From JAZIHH01 sp036678685 (GTDB taxonomy: Bacteria; Bacillota; UBA4882; UBA10575): DNA of 64,000 nt. Positions 1-7,969 of this stretch are shown piece by piece. The notes beneath the pieces are model-generated. The model made no database searches. It saw nothing but the letters and a program-made list of their open reading frames with translations, and had not been told where the DNA came from. The translations under genes and the position numbers were made by a program. Numbering within the stretch: position 1 is the stretch's first letter; each line of letters starts with the position of its first letter. The stretch lies in the NCBI GenBank assembly GCA_036678685.1, contig JAZIHH010000034.1, forward strand, positions 248,001 through 312,000, given 5' to 3'.

Positions 1-1
1 T

Positions 2-640
2 GACCGGATGATGTTGGAAAGATCGACATTTCAATATCTACCGGATAAAAACTCCCTGTCCCCGAATATGACCTACCAGGGTGAGACAACAGTGGATTTT
101 GCCAAGAAACACATGAAATTTGATTACCTGAACCGGACAGAAAAGGGGTTTCAGAGATATTATAAGACCGTTGAATATAAGATTATACCCACATTCAGCT
201 ACACTACCTACCATGTGGATGGCTGGACGGTTATGCGGTTTTATCCCTATCCGGAAAAGCGAATCCGGGTTGGTGAAATCAACAGTAGTTTATTTTATGT
301 TGATGCCGACGTGGAATACCTGGGACGGGAGGCCGTGGAAGTACCTTACGGGAAAATTGGTTGTCACAAGTTCGAAATAACCGGCAGGGGAATGCTGGCA
401 CGGTTGTACGGGAAAAAAGCCTGGATCTGGATGAGTGCCGAGGATGAACGGAATTACATGGTGAAATACAGGAACGACAATGTAAGATCAACTTTTCTGC
501 CTGTTGTGGAAATGAGACTGGCGGACATAAAAAAGATGACGCCGGAAGAGTGGACAGAGCTGTTTGTTACAGCCGAAGAGGCCTTTCATATAGTGGACGG
601 CAGTATTGTCCGTGTGTCATTGAGTGGCAACTCAGAATGA
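2..640 (+). CDS. DUF3108-like hypothetical protein, 5' end probably outside window
   Basis: The frame is open from the first bases of the window, so the true start may lie upstream; the first Met is at 8. The visible 210 residues are rich in beta-type sequence. A central GKIGCHKFEITG stretch followed by an aromatic AWIWMS segment and a later LPVVEMRL resembles DUF3108 proteins, which are periplasmic and common in bacteria with an outer membrane. This is a family resemblance from memory, not a search result, and no catalytic residues are evident. A rho-independent terminator follows directly, so this is the last gene of its transcript. Confidence 0.5.
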   Translation, partial: DRMMLERSTFQYLPDKNSLSPNMTYQGETTVDFAKKHMKFDYLNRTEKGFQRYYKTVEYKIIPTFSYTTYHVDGWTVMRFYPYPEKRIRVGEINSSLFYVDADVEYLGREAVEVPYGKIGCHKFEITGRGMLARLYGKKAWIWMSAEDERNYMVKYRNDNVRSTFLPVVEMRLADIKKMTPEEWTELFVTAEEAFHIVDGSIVRVSLSGNSE

Positions 641-677
641 CGGCCTCACGATTGAGCCCGGAATGCCGGAATGCTTA

Positions 678-1508
678 TCAGCCTGGCAGGCGAGGGCTGT
701 CAGGATTTTTTATGTACATTTTCCCTTTAACAACAAAGACCGCAGCAACCAATAGAATTATTACTGTTTGAATGATAAAATAATGGGGATTCACTTTGGG
801 AAAAGATTCTATTCCCGTCAGGGTTATATCAGTCAAAAATATTACACTGGTACAATTCATCATCCAATGGAAAAAGACCCCTGACAAAAATAGGTTTTTA
901 TTGCTCTTTATATAGAACCAGGTCATTATGATCGAAAAAACAATTTCCGTAATTATAAACACAGGGTAATACTCAAGACCAATAGCATATTGGGAAGAAC
1001 CGGGCCGGTAAAACTCCACCAGATGCCAGGCGCCAAAATAGGCTCCGACAATTATTGAGCTTATCAACGGGGATTTTGTTTTCAGCAATTCCGGGAGAGC
1101 ATAGCCACGAAGGCCGAATACTTCTTCAAAGATCGGGCCGCCATACAATATTGCCAAAAAGAGCAGAGGGATTAGCTGCGGCTCAGTTCTAATCATCTTA
1201 AATGAGGGAACATCTCCAAACAATAGATACGATATAAACAAGGTGAGCAAAGCTGCTGATATGAGAATTCCCAGTATTCCAAGATAATGACCGGTTTTTG
1301 CTTTTACCCTGACCGCTGATTTCAGTTGTTCTTTAATGCCTTTTTTCCCTTGCGTGATACCAACCAATACGATCCCGGTTATCGGCATTCCTAACATGAA
1401 CCAAACGGGTTCACCGAAAACATACCACGGCCAGTATCCCAAGATCGTTGAAAAAAGGAAAAAAAGCAATATTTGATATTTCTCTATAAACCGGCGGATT
1501 TTAATCAC
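678..1508 (-). CDS. CPBP family intramembrane glutamic endopeptidase
   Basis: A polytopic membrane protein of 276 residues with the three CPBP (Abi/CAAX-protease-like) motifs: E128-E129 within FEEVFGLRGY, F158xxxH162, and H214xxxN218. These residues form the intramembrane glutamate-dependent protease site in the family. The GTG at 1508 is chosen because AAGGGGGG lies about 7 bases upstream and because the longer frame, to 1604, would read back into the end of the insertion sequence. Bacterial CPBP proteins act in bacteriocin immunity, peptide processing or unknown roles, and the substrate cannot be told here. The upstream region is cut by the IS at 1580, so its native promoter may be lost. 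Confidence 0.85.
   Translation of the reverse strand: MIKIRRFIEKYQILLFFLFSTILGYWPWYVFGEPVWFMLGMPITGIVLVGITQGKKGIKEQLKSAVRVKAKTGHYLGILGILISAALLTLFISYLLFGDVPSFKMIRTEPQLIPLLFLAILYGGPIFEEVFGLRGYALPELLKTKSPLISSIIVGAYFGAWHLVEFYRPGSSQYAIGLEYYPVFIITEIVFSIIMTWFYIKSNKNLFLSGVFFHWMMNCTSVIFLTDITLTGIESFPKVNPHYFIIQTVIILLVAAVFVVKGKMYIKNPDSPRLPG
682..711 (+). terminator. Rho-independent terminator
   Basis: CCTGGCAG pairs with CTGTCAGG across a 7-base loop and is followed by six T after one A. It lies 42 bases after the stop of the first gene and overlaps the last codons of the convergent CPBP gene. Confidence 0.75.
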
Positions 1509-1574
1509 AAAATTACCCCCCTTCAGTTGCGCTATTTTTCGCAAATACCGGTGGTGGGGCTCATTCTTGCTATA

Positions 1575-1579
1575 CCGTA
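1575..1579. repeat. CCGTA direct repeat, left member
   Basis: CCGTA abuts the outer end of IS copy 1. The same 5-mer abuts the outer end of IS copy 2 at 22214-22218. Five bases fits the 4-8 bp target duplication of IS21-family elements. Confidence 0.6.
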
Positions 1580-1700
1580 CGCGTATTTCGGTCAATTCGA
1601 TCACCTAATACGCTTCATGCCGATCGCGCGATACGCTTGAATCCGATCACTGATTACGGTTTAATCCGATCGCGCAATTCGGTTCATGGCGATCACTTAT
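1580..1700. repeat. Terminal array of five 23-bp GATC repeats, IS copy 1 left end
   Basis: GATC occurs at 1599, 1622, 1645, 1668 and 1691, exactly 23 bp apart. Each unit resembles GATCggcaTGAAgCGTATTA when read inward to outward on the minus strand. IS21 elements carry several terminal transposase-binding repeats, and this array fits that role. The unit is the inverse of the array at the other end. Confidence 0.9.
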
Positions 1701-1750
1701 GAGTCCAATTATGGTTTACACTGAAGGGGTATCCCCCATCTTGATTGTAA

Positions 1751-2521
1751 TCAGTCGCTCTGGTTGTTGTTAAATTCGGTCTCAGTGTCTAGAACCCTTT
1801 TAATCTTCCTCATCGATTCACCTCGCAGCACAACTTTGTAGGCATTGTGGATGATCCTGTCTAGAATCGCATCGGCAACAGTGGAGTCTCCAAGACACTG
1901 ATGCCAATGCTCTATGGGTAGTTGGCTGGCTACCAGTGTTGAATGGTACTGCGCACGGTCCTCAAGCACTTCCAAGAGATCGCGGGATTCCGCCGGAAGT
2001 AGATTGGCCAGGCCCCAATCATCGAGAATTAGTAGTTGCGCTTTCCTGACCGTTTTTAGAAGCTCGAAGTACTGCCCATCACCCTGGGTAATGGCAAGCT
2101 CACGGAGAAGTGTCGGAATGCGGTAATATTTGACCGATAGCCCCTCTCGACAGGCTGCGTTGCCCAGGGCACAGGCAAGAAAGGTTTTGCCAACACCTGT
2201 TGGACCAATGATAAGGACGTTGTAACCTTTGCGGATCCAGTCGCAACGCAGCAACTCTTGAAAAAGCCGGCGCTTAAGTCCACGAGGATGCTCGTAGTCG
2301 ATATCTTCAGGCATAGCATCAATACGAAACCGGGCTTTTTTACGCAGGCGGGCAATACGGTTAGATTCCTGCAGAGTCCATTCATGGTCCACCATTAGGG
2401 CCAGGCGTTCTTCAAATGACAACTCGGAGATGCCTTCCGTCTGGGAATCTCTTAAGTATGCCTGAACCATGCCAGACAAGCGCATTTTGCGCATGCGCTC
2501 TAGTGTCTGTTCAGTACCCAT
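1751..2521 (-). CDS. istB: IS21-family helper ATPase IstB, copy 1
   Basis: A 256-residue AAA+ ATPase that assists the IS21 transposase in target selection and strand transfer. It has a Walker A motif GPTGVGKT near residue 107 and a Walker B LLILDDWG. It is complete and differs from the copy 2 protein at two residues that I can see (Gln for Arg in HEWTLxESN, and Thr for Ala in AIxQGDGQ). It overlaps the remnant of istA by 22 bases, the usual IS21 arrangement. Confidence 0.95.
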   Translation of the reverse strand: MGTEQTLERMRKMRLSGMVQAYLRDSQTEGISELSFEERLALMVDHEWTLQESNRIARLRKKARFRIDAMPEDIDYEHPRGLKRRLFQELLRCDWIRKGYNVLIIGPTGVGKTFLACALGNAACREGLSVKYYRIPTLLRELAITQGDGQYFELLKTVRKAQLLILDDWGLANLLPAESRDLLEVLEDRAQYHSTLVASQLPIEHWHQCLGDSTVADAILDRIIHNAYKVVLRGESMRKIKRVLDTETEFNNNQSD

Positions 2522-3053
2522 CTTTCATCACCCCCTTTCTCCGCGTAGTAAGCAGCTCCCCGGATGTTTTCGTGTTCCGGTAGTGCAAGTTGTGGGGGGT
2601 GATCAACAGGAACTCTGTCTAAGCCCTTCTCAAGGATGGATTTGATACTGCGGTATGAATAGGCGCCATAGGTAATCGCTCTTTTGCAGGCATTGTTTAC
2701 CCGCTTGGCAGAATACTTTTTGGCTAGCTGAATAAGACCCAAAACCGCACGGTATCCTTGTTCGGGGTGTTCAGGAGTTTAAGAGTTACACCTGGTCTGG
2801 ACAGCTCTTTATGAACCTGCTGCCAATCAGGCATTACATGAGGCGGCTTTCTGGTGCTGACATCAACGTAGAGCAGTGCTTCCAGTTCCTTATCAGTCAT
2901 CTGTTGCACCGATGGCCACGAAAGGCCTGCATGTGTAGCTCTTTGAATGAGGTCACTTACAGTACTGGGCGAAACATTGCAGTTAACAGCAATCTGGCGG
3001 TTACTTAACCCGTCTTGCCATTTGAGCTTTAATATTTCCAAGATTTTTCGCAC
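2500..3053 (-). pseudogene. istA: IstA transposase remnant, copy 1 (1000-bp deletion)
   Basis: Only the N-terminal helix-turn-helix part (SNRQIAVNCNVSPSTVSDLI) and a C-terminal tail of about 75 residues remain, in different frames. The lost 1000 bp correspond to 20657-21656 in copy 2 and include the whole DDE catalytic core. Because 1000 is not a multiple of three, the remaining parts cannot be read as one protein. The start is taken as the GTG at 3053 with AGGAGG six bases upstream, as in copy 2. Confidence 0.93.
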
Positions 3054-3185
3054 GGATATCCTCCTCGCGGCCATAGTCTCGCATCCACCTTTCTCATCTA
3101 AGTTATCTGAGAACTTAGATTCGGTGACGCAGATGTCCTATGGCAAATTGGTGATCAAAATTGGTGATTAGAGGATACCCCGCCA

Positions 3186-3329
3186 AAAGTGATCGGTTTG
3201 AACCGTATTAGGCGATCGGGATAAACCGTTTTGGGCGATCGGCATGAACCGTATCACGCGATCGCAATGAACCGTATTGGGTGATCGGCTTGAGCCGTAT
3301 TAGGTGATCGAGATGAACCGTATTTCGCG
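3186..3329. repeat. Terminal array of six 23-bp GATC repeats, IS copy 1 right end
   Basis: GATC occurs at 3191, 3214, 3237, 3260, 3283 and 3306, exactly 23 bp apart. Units read roughly GATCGGnnTGAACCGTATT followed by GGC or GGT. The array is inverted relative to the five-unit array at the left end, as expected for transposase-binding terminal repeats. Confidence 0.92.
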
Positions 3330-3570
3330 GGAAACATCTAGATGCTATATTAGAAAAGACATACTTCAGCAAATCCTGGCCAGGAAAAAAGCGGCTTAAC
3401 CTGAGGAGTCCCGATGCGAAATTGCGAACTAGACTAGACACAATCCATCCAACGAATTCATACTTGGTACCCTAAATCTTGATAAAAGCAAATGCGCAGG
3501 CTAAACCTGTGTGAGAACGTTGAGGACTAGAAAACCTTAAGGTGGAATGCAAGCACAACCTCATACAAAA

Positions 3571-3599
3571 GAAAAAGGCACTGAATATTTCAGTACCTT
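3571..3599 (-). terminator. Terminator of the hamAB operon
   Basis: On the minus strand AAGG-T-ACTGAA pairs with TTCAGT-G-CCTT and runs into TTTTTC. It starts 20 bases after the hamB stop. The rest of 3330-3618 holds no gene I can support. Confidence 0.75.
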
Positions 3600-3618
3600 C
3601 AACGACTATTTCCTTTAT

Positions 3619-6600
3619 TTAAGCTTCTCCTGCAAGAAGTTCCCAAATATCCTTGTAATCCTTACCACTTAAAAAAGATTTTTTATCGCGTAAATCATCC
3701 CAATTCTTTACATCAAGCGATTTAATAAACTCTCGTGCTTCCTGCACTGTATACTTATCAGCCTCCTCAGCGTATTTTTTTCCCATTTGGTGCGCAATAC
3801 TTCTAGGCACGGCGTTCATTCGCATCAAAACCGCTTCCGGAGTATTAACCCCATGGTAAATCATAGCCGGAAGAGAATTTATCTCTCGTTTCTTTTCATC
3901 TGGAAGTGAATCAAAATCAATTCCAGACAATTTAGTAATAGCTTTAGTTAAAACCGAAAGACCCCATGTACTATAGTTAGCTATTTGTTTATAGATTGCT
4001 CTACATGCGTTTGTTATTTTATCAGTATCACTGTTTCCAGTAAAATAGCTCATCGCTATTTCTTTAATTGTTTTTCCTGAAACCCAATCTGTCGTAATAG
4101 CAGCAATCCTCTTTCTATCCATTCCAGATCCTGCAATTTCAGCTAATTGCCTAAGTTGAGGAAGTCTTAACATTATCCCATATAAATTTGCTAATTCACT
4201 TCCATCTCCAAAAATACTTTGTGATTCCAGATTATCAACAGTTATTGCTTGTCTAAGATCTCTTACCTCTCTTAAGGCAGCATTTATACCTTCGGGCGAA
4301 AAACCGGTTTGATCTGCCATTGATATTATATACTTGGGATATCCTTTTAGTTTTGTGGCATAGGCTTTAGCTATATCAAGTAGAACCTTGGCTTTTTTTC
4401 CATCTCTCGTTGATTTTAACACATTATACCCATATGTATTACGCAGTAATTGTTCCATATCAGATATTATTTCATCAAGAGACTCTTTTTCATTACACAT
4501 ATGTGCAATATAACATCTAAAGTCTGTCCATTCTTCGTTATATATAACGTTTAAATTAAACAATTTACCTGTTTCATATAAATCGTTAATCATCGATACT
4601 AATCTGGAAATAAGTTCTCCAGTTTTTTCTCTCACAAAAGAAGTTATTATAGCCTCATCTTCATCATCCTCGCATGCGATCCCTATAACACCTACGCTAC
4701 TATGACCAATTCTTCCAGCTCTCCCAGCTAAATTCCAAAATTCTCTCGGCTTCATTTGTCTACCATAGCTATCATCAGAAAGATATATACTTTGCATAAA
4801 AACAGAAGAAACTGGAAAATTAATTCCTTGTGCCACAGTCGTAGTTGCACACAATACTCTCAATACCCCTTCTTCAGCAAGCCATTCCATTAATTGTCTT
4901 GCTTCATCCGAAAGTCCAGCATTATGAACCCCGACACCCTTTGAAAGCATATCAACTAATTCAAAATCTGGACTTATTTCTGATTTTAAATACTTCTGTA
5001 CAAGCAATATTTGTTCAGGAATTGGATTAAGAATGTCCAACTCATTACTAATTCTTCTAGCCATATTCCAAGAATCGTTAATCGTTCTTCCAATCGCTAA
5101 ACTAGTCCCTCTTTCTGACATTGTTTTTGCCATTGCTGCTGTTAAGATAGTTTTATTAACACTTGATTGTGGTACCCCAAAATGTTTTGTACCCGTGATC
5201 GAATATTCCCCATCAAAGTTTATTGTCTTAGGAGTGGTCGCTAATGTTTTGAATTTAATCTGCCAGTTTCCTCTAATATCATCATTAATGACCGATTTTC
5301 TATATAATCCAACAATTCGTTCATTGGGTTGCCAAGGTGTACTTCCTATACTAATGGCTTTTCCTGAACTAATATCAGAAGACAACCATTTTGATAAAGT
5401 ATGGGCATTTTCAACATAGGGCATAAGTAATAAAAAGTTAGCTGTTGGACAGTCGGATTTTACTGTTGCCAATAGTAACTCTATTCTTAAACCTCTTTCA
5501 TCATCCTCTATATTATGGGCTTCATCCATAACAACCAAAGCTAAAGGTCTAGGTACCCTTTTATTTCGAATGACAAGATTTAGTTTTTCTGGTGTGGCTA
5601 CTAAAACATCAAATGAACGTTCTTTATCAGACAGCATCATCTCTTCAAATGTATCTATGTCAACTGCTGCTGATAATTGTTCAACTTTAATTTTGGGACC
5701 AAAGTCTTTTCTTAATCTACGCGTAATCTGAGAAACAAGAGCTCTAGTAGGAGCAACATATGCAACCCACCCCTTATCAGCAGCAAACTGATTAAGTGCT
5801 TGAAGTATTTTAAATTCGGCTAATAAGGTCTTGCCACCCGATGTAGGCATTTCAACTACTATAGCAGTTGATGCTTGGTCTAGTAAACCTTGTTCTCGGA
5901 TGGCAGCTTTTTGCGGTGGCAACATTTCAAATAGTGCACGAGCTTTCGTAACGTGTTTTACAAAATCAGTAGTTTTCGAATTAATTGTCCGAGCAATCCA
6001 CCATATAGAACTTTCAATCATCTGTCTTGAAGCACAATATAACCAATATAAAATTACTTCTAATTCCGGATCACCGCTTAAAGTCGCACCTTCAATAGCA
6101 GCCTCAAAATGCTTGTCTAATTGGGTCGTAATATTTGCGGGCTCACCTTGGGTAATATATAAAGCAAGTAATTCAGTGCATTTAGCCCAATGGTAAATTG
6201 ATAAAAGCCTAAAAGCAGCAGGCTTTTTCAGATTTCCTTGTGACTCAAGAAATACTTTTTCAAATTGTGATTGCTTTTGTCTTAATTCAACAATATGAGA
6301 TTGAATCTCATTGAGCTTAGCCCATTCGTCCTTTGTAAACAATGACACCCAGCATTCATACAAAGTTGTAAGCATATGCATATCCCATTCATGATCTTGG
6401 GGAATATATTTGTTCTTCTTAATTTTATTATTATTCTCTGCATACCAGCGTCTCAAATCATTCCATCGTTCACCACAATAAGCTATTGCGGAAATATGTA
6501 ACACAAAAAATATCTTTTGCTGATAATCATCCGGGATTTCCATCGACCGATAAAGTTCATAAGCTTTCCACGATGCGGCAATAAATACGCCTCGATCTAG

Positions 6601-6849
6601 CGTTGTATTTGTTTGATTTATCATACTACCAATATTCTCAATTGCTGCTAGCTCATAAGCTGCAGCTATTTTACGAATTTCATCCTCCAATTGATTAGAA
6701 ATAGAAAAATTGAATTCAATTTGATTTCCAACAGATTTTTGGACAATAATTTTTTCGATTTCACGAAAACAACTTTCCCGAACATCCTTAGGAATAGCAG
6801 CAACCGCCCAATGCTGTTCAAGCCGATCTAAATCATCGTATTTCAACAT
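3619..6849 (-). CDS. hamB: Hachiman-type Ski2-like DEAD/DEAH helicase HamB
   Basis: A 1076-residue superfamily 2 helicase with an N-terminal helical region of about 300 residues, Walker A MPTSGGKT at 334-341, APTRAL at 366-371, ATPEKL at 418-423, DEAH at 442-445, and C-terminal motifs CATTTVAQGINFP near 668 and NLAGRAGRIG at 706-715. The last motif is typical of Ski2-like enzymes. It overlaps the upstream nuclease-like gene by 7 bases and shares its promoter, so the two form one operon. A small nuclease gene followed by a large Ski2-like helicase is the Hachiman (hamA-hamB) layout, in which the helicase senses abnormal DNA and releases the HamA nuclease. AbpAB is the nearest alternative name. 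Base composition is clearly AT-richer than the Pst or Arg genes, suggesting transfer. Confidence 0.85.
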   Translation of the reverse strand: MLKYDDLDRLEQHWAVAAIPKDVRESCFREIEKIIVQKSVGNQIEFNFSISNQLEDEIRKIAAAYELAAIENIGSMINQTNTTLDRGVFIAASWKAYELYRSMEIPDDYQQKIFFVLHISAIAYCGERWNDLRRWYAENNNKIKKNKYIPQDHEWDMHMLTTLYECWVSLFTKDEWAKLNEIQSHIVELRQKQSQFEKVFLESQGNLKKPAAFRLLSIYHWAKCTELLALYITQGEPANITTQLDKHFEAAIEGATLSGDPELEVILYWLYCASRQMIESSIWWIARTINSKTTDFVKHVTKARALFEMLPPQKAAIREQGLLDQASTAIVVEMPTSGGKTLLAEFKILQALNQFAADKGWVAYVAPTRALVSQITRRLRKDFGPKIKVEQLSAAVDIDTFEEMMLSDKERSFDVLVATPEKLNLVIRNKRVPRPLALVVMDEAHNIEDDERGLRIELLLATVKSDCPTANFLLLMPYVENAHTLSKWLSSDISSGKAISIGSTPWQPNERIVGLYRKSVINDDIRGNWQIKFKTLATTPKTINFDGEYSITGTKHFGVPQSSVNKTILTAAMAKTMSERGTSLAIGRTINDSWNMARRISNELDILNPIPEQILLVQKYLKSEISPDFELVDMLSKGVGVHNAGLSDEARQLMEWLAEEGVLRVLCATTTVAQGINFPVSSVFMQSIYLSDDSYGRQMKPREFWNLAGRAGRIGHSSVGVIGIACEDDEDEAIITSFVREKTGELISRLVSMINDLYETGKLFNLNVIYNEEWTDFRCYIAHMCNEKESLDEIISDMEQLLRNTYGYNVLKSTRDGKKAKVLLDIAKAYATKLKGYPKYIISMADQTGFSPEGINAALREVRDLRQAITVDNLESQSIFGDGSELANLYGIMLRLPQLRQLAEIAGSGMDRKRIAAITTDWVSGKTIKEIAMSYFTGNSDTDKITNACRAIYKQIANYSTWGLSVLTKAITKLSGIDFDSLPDEKKREINSLPAMIYHGVNTPEAVLMRMNAVPRSIAHQMGKKYAEEADKYTVQEAREFIKSLDVKNWDDLRDKKSFLSGKDYKDIWELLAGEA

Positions 6850-7658
6850 TTGGCAGATAGCCTCCTTTCATGTTCGGATTTTACTATTGCCACAAATTTA
6901 GGGATAGCTCCTTGTGGTAAATATATTGCTAGGAGATTTATTTGTCTTCCATTTATACAATACGAACTTAAAGAATTAACTTTTGCAGATAAATCTTTTT
7001 TGTTAGGTACAACATCTCTTACCAATACTCCTATTATATGTACATTAAAATTATTTATATAGTAGTTTCTAAAAGCATTCTGATATAATGACCAGTGTTG
7101 AGTACCTTTTAAGCGAAATCCTAAATATGATATCAAAGAAAGTATAGTGTTTTGTTCTGTACAAAGATCTTCTAATTGTTTTGTTAGTCCCGTTGGACCA
7201 TACATTAAACTTGGTGGATAATTTCGATCAGAAGAAGTTTTAATTTCGCCAAATAGAAAATATACTGTCTCGTCTTGCAAATGAAAGCCCACAATATCAG
7301 CCCCAGGCAAACTTGAACCTGGTTTCTTTATGTCTCGTCTTAGATTCCAAGGCAAAATAGAGGAAAAATTATCTTCTAAATATGCTTGAGCATAAGCTTC
7401 TCCAATTACCCAATCCTCAATACAATCGTCATTCATACTTGTAAAGATTTGCATCAATAAGCTATTATCGAAACCTGTATCAGTTAAATTTATTAAAACC
7501 GAGTCAACTAAATCAGTAATACCAGAAACATCATATACTTTTTCATAGACCTCGTTAGTTAATGCATCAATCATTTCTTCATCAGTATGGGATACACCAT
7601 AAGCGATAATCTGTGGAGCGTCAATTTCATATTCTTTTTTCCCAAAAGCAACCGACAA
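6843..7658 (-). CDS. hamA: Hachiman-type effector nuclease HamA (DUF1837-like)
   Basis: A 271-residue protein with a PD-(D/E)xK-like signature: D121 in GADIVGF, then E138 and K140 in FGEIKTS. It fits the DUF1837 effector of Hachiman systems, a DNase held inactive by HamB until DNA damage or phage DNA is sensed. The start is the TTG at 7658, with AAAGGTGG just upstream. The longer frame to a GTG at 7703 has no ribosome binding site and runs into the -10 box of the promoter at 7695. The gene is AT-rich and is the first of the two-gene operon. The assignment rests on motif, size and partner, and the family call is by recognition only. Confidence 0.78.
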   Translation of the reverse strand: MSVAFGKKEYEIDAPQIIAYGVSHTDEEMIDALTNEVYEKVYDVSGITDLVDSVLINLTDTGFDNSLLMQIFTSMNDDCIEDWVIGEAYAQAYLEDNFSSILPWNLRRDIKKPGSSLPGADIVGFHLQDETVYFLFGEIKTSSDRNYPPSLMYGPTGLTKQLEDLCTEQNTILSLISYLGFRLKGTQHWSLYQNAFRNYYINNFNVHIIGVLVRDVVPNKKDLSAKVNSLSSYCINGRQINLLAIYLPQGAIPKFVAIVKSEHERRLSAKC

Positions 7659-7694
7659 ATTATCGCCACCTTTTATAAAATCATAATTTATAAT

Positions 7695-7723
7695 ATTATA
7701 CACTATTACTATATCATTTACAA
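7695..7723 (-). promoter_or_regulatory. Promoter of hamAB
   Basis: On the minus strand TTGTAA (7718-7723) and a perfect TATAAT (7695-7700) are separated by 17 bases. Transcription would start about 30 bases before the TTG start of hamA. No obvious operator is seen. Confidence 0.7.
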
Positions 7724-7838
7724 TTAACTGTTTTATTCGATGACACCTAATTAGCCAAGTTGTATAACCACGACCAATAAGCCATATCCAGTAACAATTG
7801 TCGGTTCAACATTGCCTAGTTCATTCGCATGTCGTTAA

Positions 7839-7890
7839 GCTCACTCTCTTCCAATAACCACCGTCTCCGTGGCCCCTTTCTCGACTCACT
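7839..7890 (-). pseudogene. Remnant of the 3' end of a PhoR-like histidine kinase gene
   Basis: About 50 bases match the last codons and stop region of the phoR gene (10737-10790) at roughly four positions in five, with one missing base. On the minus strand the remnant still reads KGATETVVI against KGTAVTVV in phoR. It lies just downstream of the broken S41 gene. The rest of 7704-7969 contains no convincing gene. Confidence 0.5.
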
Positions 7891-7969
7891 AAAATTCTTC
7901 CACTTCCGCCCAGGCTGCTTTTGCCTGGAGAAGTTCAAGAAAGCCTTGTTTAACAGATCCCATCGCCAC

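Larger units (their letters stand above)
1580..3329 (-). mobile_element. IS21-family element, copy 1, internally deleted
   Basis: The 1750-bp element matches copy 2 (19464-22213) except for a 1000-bp internal deletion and two substitutions that I noticed. Both ends read CGCG. The inner transposase frame is broken while istB is complete, so this copy could move only if supplied with IstA from copy 2. The deletion junction is between 2772 and 2773, and a single shared C is the only microhomology. Confidence 0.93.

Noticed and set aside
1580..1700. Regular 23-bp repeats as a CRISPR array
   Set aside because: The units are tandem without spacers, occur inverted at both IS ends, and lie inside a mobile element; they are transposase-binding repeats.
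3208..3441. 77-codon frame at the right end of IS copy 1
   Set aside because: It runs across the IS border and the terminal repeat array and has no ribosome binding site.
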